Below, one piece after another: positions 24,593 through 33,003 of a DNA stretch of 64,000 nt. How positions within the stretch are numbered: position 1 is the stretch's first letter; each line of letters begins with the position of its first letter. The DNA is from Sphingosinicella humi. GTDB taxonomy: Bacteria; Pseudomonadota; Alphaproteobacteria; Sphingomonadales; Sphingomonadaceae. A program made the position numbers and the translations under genes. Below the pieces are notes generated by a model. The model was not told where the DNA came from. It worked only from the letters and a program-made list of their open reading frames with translations, and did no database searches. Where the stretch lies: contig NZ_QFFF01000001.1 of the NCBI RefSeq assembly GCF_003129465.1, positions 620,001-684,000 on the forward strand, in the 5' to 3' direction.

Positions 24593-27500
24593 ATGATAGA
24601 CCGCATTCTCGATACCGCCGTCCGCTTCCGCTGGGCGGTGGTCGCCGTCACCCTGATTGTCGCCGCCTATGGCGCATTCCAACTCTTCCGGCTTCCGATC
24701 GACGCCGTTCCGGACATCACCAACAAGCAGGTGCAGGTTAACACGGCCGCGCCCGCCTTCGGCCCGCTCGATATGGAACGGCTCGTCACCTTTCCGATCG
24801 AGACTGCCCTGGCGGGGATTCCAGGCCTCGACCATACGCGTTCCATCTCCCGAAATGGCTTCAGCCAAGTGACGGCCGTCTTCGACGAGGACGTCGACAT
24901 CTACTTCGCCCGCCAGCAGGTGTCGGAGCGCCTCACCCAGGCCGGCGAGAGCCTGCCGGAAGGCGCCGAACCCCAAATGGGGCCGGTATCGACCGGCCTC
25001 GGAGAAGTGCTGATGTGGACGGTCAGCTATGCGCCGACCGCCACCGCCGAGTCTCCAAAGATCGCCGGCCGACCGGGCTTCCAACCCGACGGATCCTATC
25101 TGACACCCGACGGCGACCTGCTTACGACGGAGGTCGCGAAGCTCGCCTATCTCCGCACTATTCAGGATTGGATAGTGCGACCCCAGCTCCGCACCGTCGA
25201 AGGCGTGGCCGGGGTGGACTCGATTGGCGGCTATGAAAAGCAGTTCGTAGTCCAGCCCGACCCTGGCCGCCTCGCCGGCTACGGCATTTCCTTCTCGGAG
25301 CTGGCGGATGCCCTCGAACGCGCGAACATATCGGTCGGCGCGAACTTCATCGAACGGGGCGGCGAGGCGTTCCTCGTCAGGGCCGATGCCCGCATCCGGC
25401 ATATCGACGAGATCGCGCGCACCACGGTCGCGGTGCGCAACGGTGTTCCAGTCACGGTCGGCGACGTCGCGAATGTCACCATCGGTGGCGACCTGCGCAC
25501 CGGCGCCGCGTCAATCGATGGTAAAGAGACCGTGATTGGGACTGCGCTGATGCTGGCGGGCGGCAACAGCCGTATCGTCGCCGAGGACGTCGCGGAGCGG
25601 CTCGAGGAGGTGGCGGGATCGCTGCCGCCAGGTATTTCGGTCACGCCCGTCTACAATCGCTCAACCCTCGTCGAAGCCACCATCGCGACAGTCGAGAAGA
25701 ATCTGGTCGAAGGCGCGCTGTTGGTCATCGCGGCGCTTTTCTGGCTGCTCGGCAATATCAGGGCGGCGATCATCGCCGCGCTCGTCATCCCGCTGTCGTT
25801 CCTGATGATGGCGATCGGCATGAACGAATATGGCGTGTCGGGCAATTTGATGAGCCTCGGCGCGCTCGATTTCGGTCTGATCGTCGATGGCTCGATCATT
25901 ATCATCGAGAACTGTTTGAGACGCCTTGCGGAGCGACAACATCTGGAAGGCCGCGTCCTCAACCTTCCCGAGCGGCTGCACGAGGTGTTCGAGGCCTCCA
26001 AGGAGATGGTGCGGCCGACGATCTACGGCCAGGCGATCATCCTGCTCGTCTTCGCGCCGCTCCTCACCTTCACCGGCGTCGAGGGCAAGATGTTCACGCC
26101 GATGGCGATCACGGTGATGCTGGCGCTGGTCGGCGCGTTCATCCTGTCGCTGACCTTCGTGCCCGCCATGGTCGCTATCCTCATTCGCGGCAAGGTCGCG
26201 GAGAAGGAAGTGAAGGCGATTGGCTGGGTCAAGGAACGCTACGAGCCGGTGCTCCGCCGCGTCGTGGCCCGGCCGTGGCCGTGGATCGGCGCCGGCGTCG
26301 GCACCTTCGTCGTTGCCGCGCTCATCTTCACCACGCTCGGACGCGAGTTCATCCCTCAGCTTAACGAGGGCGATCTGACGGTGCAGGCAATCCGCGTCCC
26401 GTCGACATCGCTCGAACAGTCGCTGGAAATGCAGCTCCAGGTGGAGCGGGCCATCTCCTCGTTGCCCGAGGTCGCCTACATCTACGCCAAGACGGGCACG
26501 GCCGAAGTCGCCACCGATCCGATGCCACAGAACATTTCGGACGCTTTCATCATTCTCAAACCCAAGGAGCAATGGCCGGAGGGGATCGACACCAAGGAAG
26601 AGGTCGTCGAACGTATCGAGGCAAAAATGGCTGGCCTGGTCGGCAATGCCTACGAGGTAAGCCAGCCCATCGAAATGCGCTTCAATGAGCTGATCGCTGG
26701 CGTGCGAGGCGACATCGCGGTCAAGGTGTTCGGCGATGATCTGGACGAGCTGGAGCGGATCGCCGGGCAAATTGCCAGTGCGATGAGCGGGGTGGAAGGC
26801 ACGGCCGACCTCAGGACCGAGCAGACGGCGGGATTCCCCACGCTCGACGTCCAGTTCGATCGGGATGCGATCTCCCGATATGGCCTGTCCATCGAGGATG
26901 TGACCGACACCGTTGCCGCCGCACTTGGCGGGCGGGAAGCTGGCCTCGTCTTCGAGGGGGACCGGCGCTTCGATATCGTCGTGAGGCTGGCGAACGCCAC
27001 CCGCGATGATCTCGGCGCGATCGGCGCCTTGCCAGTGATGCTGCCCGAAACAGGCGCCGCAGGCCCCCGTCAATCCGTCCCGCTGCGCGAGCTCGCCAGC
27101 TTCCAATTCTCCGAAGGCATCAACCAGGTCAGCAGGGAGAACGGCCAGCGCCGCGTGGTGGTCCAAGCCAATGTGCGCGGGCGAGACCTTGGCTCCTACG
27201 TCTCGGAAGCCCAAGCCCGCGTCGCGGAGCAAGTCGACCTGCCGCCTGGCGTCTTCATCGAGTGGGGAGGCCAGTTCGAGAACCTGCAAGCCGCCTCGGC
27301 CCGCCTGGCGGTCGTAATCCCCGCCGTGTTCATCCTGATCTTCGGGATCCTCTTCGTCGCGCTCAGAGGCGTGATGCCCGCGCTCGCGGTCTATTCGGCG
27401 GTTCCGCTCGGCCTTGCCGGCGGGGTCTTCGGTCTAGCGATATCGGGCCTCGCCTTCTCGATATCGGCGGCGGTCGGCTTCATCGTCCTTTCAGGCGTCA

Positions 27501-27853
27501 CGGTCCTAAACGGACTCGTCGTCATGACGAGCATTCGCCAGCGGATCGACGCCGGAAATCCAGTGGATGAAGCGGTGATCGATGGAATGATGGAGCGCGT
27601 CCGCGCGGTCCTCATCACCGGCATCGTGCCCGCCATCGGCTTTATCCCGATGGCGATCGCGACAGGTCGAGGCGCGGAGGTGCAAAAGCCCCTCGCGATC
27701 GTCGTGATCTCCGGCCTCATCGTCGCGACCTTGCTGACGCTGTTCGTGCTGCCCGCGATTAGCCACCTGCTGCTGCGCGTGCGCGGCAAGAAGCACGAGA
27801 CGGGCGAATATGAGGACGTCGACAGGTTCGGCAGTCCGTTGCCGGCGAAGTGA
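24593..27853 (+). CDS. czcA: CzcA heavy-metal efflux RND transporter
   Basis: The 1086-aa protein has the 12-helix RND plan with two large periplasmic loops. Membrane helix 4 carries ALDFGLIVDGSIIIIEN, giving the proton-relay aspartates (D426, D432) of the heavy-metal (HME) group of RND pumps. The N-terminal signature QVQVNTAAPAFGPLDMERLV and the ending around VLPAISHLLLRV are intact. It exports divalent cations such as Zn, Cd or Co across the envelope with CzcB and CzcC. Long antisense frames over this gene are codon-bias shadows. Confidence 0.95.
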   Translation: MIDRILDTAVRFRWAVVAVTLIVAAYGAFQLFRLPIDAVPDITNKQVQVNTAAPAFGPLDMERLVTFPIETALAGIPGLDHTRSISRNGFSQVTAVFDEDVDIYFARQQVSERLTQAGESLPEGAEPQMGPVSTGLGEVLMWTVSYAPTATAESPKIAGRPGFQPDGSYLTPDGDLLTTEVAKLAYLRTIQDWIVRPQLRTVEGVAGVDSIGGYEKQFVVQPDPGRLAGYGISFSELADALERANISVGANFIERGGEAFLVRADARIRHIDEIARTTVAVRNGVPVTVGDVANVTIGGDLRTGAASIDGKETVIGTALMLAGGNSRIVAEDVAERLEEVAGSLPPGISVTPVYNRSTLVEATIATVEKNLVEGALLVIAALFWLLGNIRAAIIAALVIPLSFLMMAIGMNEYGVSGNLMSLGALDFGLIVDGSIIIIENCLRRLAERQHLEGRVLNLPERLHEVFEASKEMVRPTIYGQAIILLVFAPLLTFTGVEGKMFTPMAITVMLALVGAFILSLTFVPAMVAILIRGKVAEKEVKAIGWVKERYEPVLRRVVARPWPWIGAGVGTFVVAALIFTTLGREFIPQLNEGDLTVQAIRVPSTSLEQSLEMQLQVERAISSLPEVAYIYAKTGTAEVATDPMPQNISDAFIILKPKEQWPEGIDTKEEVVERIEAKMAGLVGNAYEVSQPIEMRFNELIAGVRGDIAVKVFGDDLDELERIAGQIASAMSGVEGTADLRTEQTAGFPTLDVQFDRDAISRYGLSIEDVTDTVAAALGGREAGLVFEGDRRFDIVVRLANATRDDLGAIGALPVMLPETGAAGPRQSVPLRELASFQFSEGINQVSRENGQRRVVVQANVRGRDLGSYVSEAQARVAEQVDLPPGVFIEWGGQFENLQAASARLAVVIPAVFILIFGILFVALRGVMPALAVYSAVPLGLAGGVFGLAISGLAFSISAAVGFIVLSGVTVLNGLVVMTSIRQRIDAGNPVDEAVIDGMMERVRAVLITGIVPAIGFIPMAIATGRGAEVQKPLAIVVISGLIVATLLTLFVLPAISHLLLRVRGKKHETGEYEDVDRFGSPLPAK

Positions 27854-27881
27854 TCATGCAGATCAAGAGAGGAGGCAGCCG

Positions 27882-28253
27882 ATGCTGACGATAGAACAAA
27901 GACCCGACGGCATCCTTCACATCGTCGCCGATGGCCAACTCACGACCGAAGAATATGTGGATTTCGTGCCGCGCTTCGAGCGTCTGGCGGACCAACCGAG
28001 ACCGGTGCTGATCGAGCTCGGTCCCGGCTTCACCGGCTGGACGCTGGGTGCACTGTGGCGAGACCTCCAGTTCGATGTCGAGCACCGCAAGCAGTTCGGC
28101 CGAATAGCCATCGTCGGCGACAAAGAATGGGAGAAGTGGGGCACTGAGGCGTCCGCGCCTCTCTTCCCGGCCGAAATGCGCTTCTTCGAGAAAGCTGGGG
28201 CCTCAGATGCCGAGGCCTGGCTCCACAACGCGCCACGGGAGGAGAGGCCGTGA
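27882..28253 (+). CDS. SpoIIAA-like (STAS-related) protein
   Basis: The 123-aa product begins MLTIEQRPDGILHIVADGQL and matches the SpoIIAA-like/DUF3478 fold, with GRIAIVGDKEWEKWG and PAEMRFFEKAGASDAEAWL as the typical C-terminal segments. Members often sit near transporters; one proposed role is in lipid or transport regulation, not established. An AGGAGG site precedes the ATG. It overlaps the next CDF gene (GTGA), indicating coupled translation. Confidence 0.75.
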   Translation: MLTIEQRPDGILHIVADGQLTTEEYVDFVPRFERLADQPRPVLIELGPGFTGWTLGALWRDLQFDVEHRKQFGRIAIVGDKEWEKWGTEASAPLFPAEMRFFEKAGASDAEAWLHNAPREERP

Positions 28254-28855
28254 GCGAAGGGCATTTCGATCTCGGGAGCCAAGACAAACGCAAGATCCTC
28301 TGGATCGTGCTCGCCCTAAACGTCGCCATTGCGGCGGGCTTCTTCGCGACTGGGCTATTGGGCGACTCCAGCGCACTCATCGCCAACGGCCTCGACAACA
28401 GCTCGGACGCGATTGTCTATGCCATCAGCCTGATGGCCCTCTCCCGGCCTCCACGATGGAAGCGGATCGCCGCCCGCTTCTCCGGTATCATGCTGCTCGC
28501 GTTCGCCATCGGTGTCGTCATCGACGCCGGCCGCCGCTTTCTCACCGGCTCCGATCCCCTCGGCATCACTATGATGATCATGGCGCTCGTCGCCGCTGCC
28601 GTGAACCTCCTTTCCCTCTTTCTGCTAAAGCGGCTGAAGGGGAAGGACGTAAACCTTCGCGCCGCGACGACGTTCAGCTTCAACGACTTCATCTCGAACG
28701 GGGGGATATTGATCGGCGGCGCTCTGGTGCTGTGGACCGGACAGAACTGGCCCGACCTCATCGTCGGGATCGGCGTCGCCGCGATCGCGATTTACGGCGG
28801 GATCGATATCCTGCGGGACGCCCACCATGAGGCGGTAAAGGCAAAGGAGAGCTGA
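28250..28855 (+). CDS. short cation diffusion facilitator
   Basis: The 201-aa product starts at GTG inside the end of the SpoIIAA-like gene. Helices include NGLDNSSDAIVYAISLMAL (CDF helix 2 metal site) and FSFNDFISNGGILIGGALVL (helix 5). Like the protein at 20290 it lacks the cytosolic C-terminal domain. It is followed immediately by the full-length CDF, so the two may act in sequence or as partners. Confidence 0.8.
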   Translation: MSEGHFDLGSQDKRKILWIVLALNVAIAAGFFATGLLGDSSALIANGLDNSSDAIVYAISLMALSRPPRWKRIAARFSGIMLLAFAIGVVIDAGRRFLTGSDPLGITMMIMALVAAAVNLLSLFLLKRLKGKDVNLRAATTFSFNDFISNGGILIGGALVLWTGQNWPDLIVGIGVAAIAIYGGIDILRDAHHEAVKAKES

Positions 28856-28858
28856 GAC

Positions 28859-29773
28859 ATGGGCGCAGGACATGATCATGGCGAACGCAACATGAGTGAT
28901 GGCCGCCTCGTCGGCGCGGTCGTGGTCAACCTCCTCCTGACAGTCGCCCAGATCGTGGGCGGCGCGGTCTCGGGGTCGCTCGCGCTGATCGCGGACGCTC
29001 TTCACAACCTCAACGATGCCGCTTCGCTGGGCCTCGCGCTATTTGCACGCCGCGTAGGGCGACGGCCGGCGGACAAGCTGATGACGTTCGGATACGGCCG
29101 CGCCGAAATCGTCGCGGCGCTCATCAACCTTACGACCCTGGTCATCGTGGGCCTTTATCTTCTCGTCGAGGCAATCAACCGGTTCCTGGACCCGCAGCCG
29201 GTCGGCGGCTGGATCGTTGTGATCGTCGCCGGCATCGCGTTGGTGATCGACATCATCACAGCCCTGCTCGTCTATGCGGGATCGAAACACAGCCTCAACA
29301 TCAAGGCCGCCTTTCTGCACAACGTTTCCGATGCGCTGGCTTCGGTGGGCGTGATCATCGCGGGAACGCTCATTCTGCTCTACGACCTCTACATCGCCGA
29401 CCTCGTGATGACGGTGCTCATCGCCAGCTACGTGCTCTACCAAGGCTTCTCGCTGCTGCCGCAGACGATCAAGCTTTTGATGGGCGCGGTTCCCGACGAC
29501 GTCGAGTTCGATGCGATCGTGAAGGCATTGCGCGAGACCGATGGCGTCAAGGATTTGCACCATGTGCACATTTGGAGCCTCGACGAGCATGAGCGTGCGC
29601 TTGAGGCGCACCTCGTGCCCGCCGTATCCTCGCTGGAAGCGTTCGAGCAGGTGAAGGCCGACGCGCGTGGCATGCTGCGACAGCGCTTCTCTATCGGGCA
29701 CGCGACCCTCGAAGCCTGTCTCGACGAGCAGGGTGGCGATCACGCCGCCGCCCCACATAGTCATCCGAAATAG
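28859..29773 (+). CDS. czcD: CzcD-like cation diffusion facilitator
   Basis: The 304-aa product has six membrane helices, HNLND in helix 2 and HNVSDALAS in helix 5 (the two halves of the transport metal site), and a full cytosolic C-terminal domain (VKDLHHVHIWSLDEHE) ending in a His-rich tail. An N-terminal HDHGERN adds ligands. It exports Zn/Co/Cd to the periplasm, where CzcCBA can take over. It ends the czc block three bases after the preceding gene. Confidence 0.92.
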   Translation: MGAGHDHGERNMSDGRLVGAVVVNLLLTVAQIVGGAVSGSLALIADALHNLNDAASLGLALFARRVGRRPADKLMTFGYGRAEIVAALINLTTLVIVGLYLLVEAINRFLDPQPVGGWIVVIVAGIALVIDIITALLVYAGSKHSLNIKAAFLHNVSDALASVGVIIAGTLILLYDLYIADLVMTVLIASYVLYQGFSLLPQTIKLLMGAVPDDVEFDAIVKALRETDGVKDLHHVHIWSLDEHERALEAHLVPAVSSLEAFEQVKADARGMLRQRFSIGHATLEACLDEQGGDHAAAPHSHPK

Positions 29774-29844
29774 GAGGCGACGAGCACGAAGAGGCTATTT
29801 CGCAGATCAAACCGAAGCTGGGCAGCTTCCATGGTTGGCAATCA

Positions 29845-30189
29845 TCAGTCGAGGCTATCGATTACCCATCTGCCATCCGCTCGCCGGATATGGATGGTCT
29901 GCTCCTCACTTCGCCGGGCCGCCTTGGTCTCGTAGATGACCCTGATGCGGCAATCGAAATGTCCACTCCCGTCCGATGAACATTCCGGTTCCTGGTTGGG
30001 AATGACCGCAGGCGGCTCCTTTGCCTTCAAACCTACTTCATGGACAGGATCGCTCTCCATGTGCTGCGCATAGGCATGGCGGATGTCGTCAGTAGTGGGT
30101 GGGTCGGCTGCGCATCCGACCATCGCCGCCAACGGGGCGATGATAGGACATCGCGCAGCAAATACTCGAGTTCGCGTTGCCACCATCAC
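29845..30189 (-). CDS. small predicted lipoprotein
   Basis: The 114-aa product has a short hydrophobic start and a lipobox-like AAMVGC, then a beta-rich region with two cysteines (PECSSDGSGHFDCRIRVIYE). The family is not recognised. It stands alone on the minus strand between the metal-efflux block and the transposition module, and could be part of either. Confidence 0.55.
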   Translation of the reverse strand: MMVATRTRVFAARCPIIAPLAAMVGCAADPPTTDDIRHAYAQHMESDPVHEVGLKAKEPPAVIPNQEPECSSDGSGHFDCRIRVIYETKAARRSEEQTIHIRRADGRWVIDSLD

Positions 30190-30254
30190 CGCTATCTACC
30201 GATACCGCGCTGAAGCCGCGAGTCTCTCTCGATTTGAATAACAAAATGAATGAC

Positions 30255-30273
30255 TCCGATGGACCTCATCGGA
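30255..30273 (+). promoter_or_regulatory. hairpin overlapping the ribosome binding site of a short ORF
   Basis: TCCGATG (30255-30261) and CATCGGA (30267-30273) form a perfect 7-bp stem with a 5-nt loop. The second arm ends in the GGA of the GGAGG ribosome binding site (30271-30275) of the ORF at 30280. The loop and arm contain GACCTCAT, which also occurs in the inverted repeat before tnsA. Confidence 0.4.
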
Positions 30274-30279
30274 GGAAAG

Positions 30280-30366
30280 ATGATCAACGAGATTATCGAA
30301 CTGCTCGTAGAGCTGCCTCCCAATCGGTCGGCGCAAGCCTTTGTCGTGCCGTCCCTCAGATGCTGA
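30280..30366 (+). CDS. 28-aa ORF with strong ribosome binding site (possible leader peptide)
   Basis: MINEIIELLVELPPNRSAQA begins this 28-residue frame, which has a GGAGG site at ideal spacing. It ends at 30366, overlapping the start region of the next gene in another frame. It could be a leader peptide controlling that gene, or the original N terminus of it cut off by a frameshift. Confidence 0.35.
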   Translation: MINEIIELLVELPPNRSAQAFVVPSLRC

Positions 30367-31465
30367 AGAAGACCAACTGAACGGAACTCCCGCCCGCCGA
30401 CAGGTGGTGAAGACACTCCGACGATATTCGTTGGAGAAGGAAATGGCTGAAGCCTTTGAAGAGCAGCTGGTAGGGGTGCCGCCGCATCTCTGGCCACAGA
30501 CGCTTGAGCGCGCAGCTATCATCGCCAAGTACCTGAAAATAGCGAACCCGACCGTGGCAGATGTCGACGAACATGCCCGTAAGCTAGGCATTCGCCGTCG
30601 ATATTTTTACGTGCTCGTCCGCATCTTTCGGGAACGTCGCGCCGCCCGGACGATCGACATCGATAAGCAATACAAACGGGCGGTCATCGACCCGGAGGCT
30701 TCCGCCACTGTCGAAGAAGTCATTGCCGAACTTGGACCCGATGCCAAGCTCGCTCACGTCAAAGAAGAAGTTCAGCGGCGATGCCGCGACAGGGGAATCA
30801 CCTTGCCATCATCCACGACGATCAGAACGCGCCTTAACGCGGCCCGTGTCGTGAATCCGGGGACGAATTTCCTTCCAGACCTGATTGTCGATCATTGCGG
30901 TCTCAAGCTTCAGGCAACTGACCCTAATGGGGTGGTTGAAACGGCCGTCCTCACCGCGCTGATCCACACGCCCACCGGCCGGGTTATGGGTCACTATCTC
31001 GGCCTCGGATCCCCCGGCGCAACCGCTATGATCAGCGCCATAAACAATGCCTTGAGCCAACCCGCTGGTGCGGGGTGTCGCGCACGACTGCCGGTCGAAC
31101 TCAGGTTCCATGCAGGCCAAGAGCCCATCTGGGATACCATCATCGATGCGCTTCAACAGGGAGGCATCAAGCCGCTTCCTCGAGAAATATCAGACCGCTC
31201 CGCTGGACGGAGCATCACTCGAGTCTTGGGCTTGAAACTAGGGCGAATCCCGTTCGCCCCGAGAGCGACCTTCAAGGCGCCACAATCGGTTCGGGGATTT
31301 GGCACGGCGGTTTCACTCGACCAAGTCAGGCTTACGGTCGCTGAAATTCTCGACCAGCGCAACGCGTCGCTGCCCTCCAACGACGTGGCGTCGCTCCGCG
31401 ACCTCTTGGGCAGGAATGCCGCCCGGCAGCTGGAGAAATCATTGGCTGGTCTCCCTAACGGCTAG
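30341..31465 (+). CDS. TniA/TnsB-like protein lacking catalytic residues (first of a convergent pair)
   Basis: The 374-aa product has an N-terminal helical region with ARKLGIRRRYFYVLVRIF (HTH-like), a second HTH-like segment (LPSSTTIRTRLNAARV), and an RNase-H-like core comparable to the transposase TniA at 33943. First Asp is present (LIVDH, D184). The second Asp is replaced by His (H257 in ELRFHAGQE) and the Glu by Thr (T293 in SITRVLG), still with 35 residues between the two positions as in DD(35)E enzymes. It therefore looks catalytically dead. The TTG at 30341 gives N-terminal length equal to the paralogue at 31462; an ATG at 30443 with GGAGAAGG is an alternative start. Function unknown; regulation or target choice for the neighbouring transposon is a guess. 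Confidence 0.7.
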   Translation: MSCRPSDAEEDQLNGTPARRQVVKTLRRYSLEKEMAEAFEEQLVGVPPHLWPQTLERAAIIAKYLKIANPTVADVDEHARKLGIRRRYFYVLVRIFRERRAARTIDIDKQYKRAVIDPEASATVEEVIAELGPDAKLAHVKEEVQRRCRDRGITLPSSTTIRTRLNAARVVNPGTNFLPDLIVDHCGLKLQATDPNGVVETAVLTALIHTPTGRVMGHYLGLGSPGATAMISAINNALSQPAGAGCRARLPVELRFHAGQEPIWDTIIDALQQGGIKPLPREISDRSAGRSITRVLGLKLGRIPFAPRATFKAPQSVRGFGTAVSLDQVRLTVAEILDQRNASLPSNDVASLRDLLGRNAARQLEKSLAGLPNG

Positions 31466-32694
31466 GTGGGCAACACAACCCGGAATAAATTCCGCATTTC
31501 CGCCCCCATGCGCAGCAGCCGGGGATTGAGATTCTTCCACCTGGTGAGGTTCCCCGCTCGCTGGTCAGCATCGCCGCCTTCTTGTGCCCCTTCACGAGCG
31601 CGAACGATCTCGTAGTTCCAGTCATCAACCGCACCCGCGAGCAAGGTGCGGGCCTGAACCGCGTCAACAGGGGGCGGGAGTCCCTCACGTCGTTTGATCT
31701 GAGGCGACGCCGTCAAACGCGGCATCAGTTCATATCCGCCAAATTTCGCTCCCAGAAGCCGCAACAGTCTTTGCCCGTGGCGGCGCTCACCTTGGGCGCT
31801 GAAGCTACCCAAGATGCCGTTCGTCGCCGCGTCGCGCGCCCATCGTTCAGCTGTATCTTCCAAGCTGTCTGGCACCACCCAATGAAGCTCCTCCAGCACC
31901 TCTGCAATCGGGAAGGAGCCGGTGGCTATCGTTCCATGTCGAGCCTCAATGTCCTCTATCGCGTGCTCAAGGCCCGCCCCGGGGGTCTTCGAAAGGGTAA
32001 GGCCGAGCCCCAGAACAAGTCGCGTTTCTGTGTCCACGACAAAGGTGCCAACGACAAAGCTGGACCCTTCGGCCCCTTCGACCGGAAGGGAGAGCGCCGC
32101 TTGGTCGACAAGAAAGGACCGTCCAAACGTGCGCTCGGCCTTGTCCGCCGCAGGCTCCGGTGCGCTCGCCGGCGAACGCAGAGCATTTAACCGTCGCCTG
32201 ATCGCCGCGTCCGAGGGTGCTGCAGAGCCCTTTCGCTTACATGCCTGAATGACAGATGCTCGAACTTCGCTCAGAGAAGCTGTCGGATGATCTGCCAGTA
32301 TGTCGAAGATAGCGTTATCGGCGACATCGCCCAATCCCTCGGCCGCAGAAGGCGGCCGCCGCGTCCGATAGCCAGGAGCGAGGCCTGCCACCGGACCGTG
32401 TCGACGCAGCTTATCCAAAAGGCGATAAAAATTGCGCTGTTGCATCCCGAGATCAGCGGCGGCCTTCTGAGCATCCCCTGCTCGAGGTGCGTCGATCCGA
32501 AGATAGCGGTCGATCACCGCTAAGCGTGAAAGAACCGCTTCCTGCTTCTCGCGCGGCAGCGTGGAAAGCGCCCTGAGCTCTGACGACGCAGAGACACCCT
32601 CCAAGAGGTGGTCACCAACTAAATCAATCCTGGGATCATCCGACACGCGTGCCCTCCTAGGCGCGCTGATAACGGCGCCGGAGGAGATCGACAA
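31462..32694 (-). CDS. TniA/TnsB-like protein lacking the catalytic Glu (second of the pair)
   Basis: The 410-aa product resembles the convergent gene: YLRI/YLKI at residue 64-67, FY at residues 89-90 within an HTH-like segment (AADLGMQQRNFYRLLDKL), then SAAPSDAAIRRRLNALRS and an RNase-H-like core. The first Asp (D197, FLVDQAAL) and a possible second Asp (D276, VVPDSLED) are present, but the Glu position holds Leu (L311, QRLLRLLG). The stops of the two genes overlap by four bases. It is divergent from the tnsA unit and shares its intergenic operator. It is probably a non-catalytic accessory protein; no named family was recognised. Confidence 0.68.
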   Translation of the reverse strand: MSISSGAVISAPRRARVSDDPRIDLVGDHLLEGVSASSELRALSTLPREKQEAVLSRLAVIDRYLRIDAPRAGDAQKAAADLGMQQRNFYRLLDKLRRHGPVAGLAPGYRTRRPPSAAEGLGDVADNAIFDILADHPTASLSEVRASVIQACKRKGSAAPSDAAIRRRLNALRSPASAPEPAADKAERTFGRSFLVDQAALSLPVEGAEGSSFVVGTFVVDTETRLVLGLGLTLSKTPGAGLEHAIEDIEARHGTIATGSFPIAEVLEELHWVVPDSLEDTAERWARDAATNGILGSFSAQGERRHGQRLLRLLGAKFGGYELMPRLTASPQIKRREGLPPPVDAVQARTLLAGAVDDWNYEIVRAREGAQEGGDADQRAGNLTRWKNLNPRLLRMGAEMRNLFRVVLPT

Positions 32695-32727
32695 TCAATT
32701 TATGTTCGGCAGATTGAACAATAGGAT

Positions 32728-32784
32728 TTGACATAAGCCTGCACCGACCTCATGTTCATTGCACAACAGCCCGAACATGAGGTC
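32728..32784 (+). promoter_or_regulatory. tns operon promoter with 12-bp inverted-repeat operator
   Basis: TTGACA (32728-32733) and CATGTT (32751-32756) are 17 bp apart, a good sigma-70-type promoter. GACCTCATGTTC (32746-32757) overlaps the -10 element and its exact inverse GAACATGAGGTC lies at 32773-32784, 15 bp away. A dimeric repressor bound here would block the tns genes and possibly the divergent gene at 31462. The inner arm also carries the GAGGT ribosome binding site of the next ORF. Confidence 0.65.
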
Positions 32785-32787
32785 ACA

Positions 32788-33003
32788 ATGTCGTCCAACC
32801 TGCCCCCAGCCACCTGCGATGAAAAAGCACCGCAGGATGACGAGAATCCGCCGCACGAGCCCGTGCAGGAAATAGTAGGGGACGTGCCAGCCGGCGTCCC
32901 GGCATGGATCGGCTCTATGGCCTCCTACCGTCGGGGAACATGGCGTCGTCGTTCGTCTCGGCCGTGGATGTCTTCTCGTCAGCGCTCAGCGGTGGCCGCG
33001 TGA
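32788..33003 (+). CDS. 71-aa ORF upstream of and coupled to tnsA
   Basis: The frame begins MSSNLPPATCDEKAPQDDEN, is acidic and Pro-rich in its first 40 residues and Arg-rich at the end. It has a GAGGT site five bases before the ATG. Its TGA overlaps the tnsA ATG as TGATG. From about 32904 the tnsA frame also has coding-like codon use, so the tail may be an accidental overlap or the two frames may derive from one longer protein. No family recognised. Confidence 0.45.
   Translation: MSSNLPPATCDEKAPQDDENPPHEPVQEIVGDVPAGVPAWIGSMASYRRGTWRRRSSRPWMSSRQRSAVAA

Noticed and set aside
25661-27289. 542-aa minus-strand frame opposite czcA
   Set aside because: Low-complexity Asp/Arg/His product typical of antisense to high-GC membrane protein genes.
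32746-32784. LexA (SOS) box reading of the tns inverted repeat
   Set aside because: The arms contain GTTC and GAAC, but the alphaproteobacterial LexA box is a direct repeat GTTC-N7-GTTC, which is not present.
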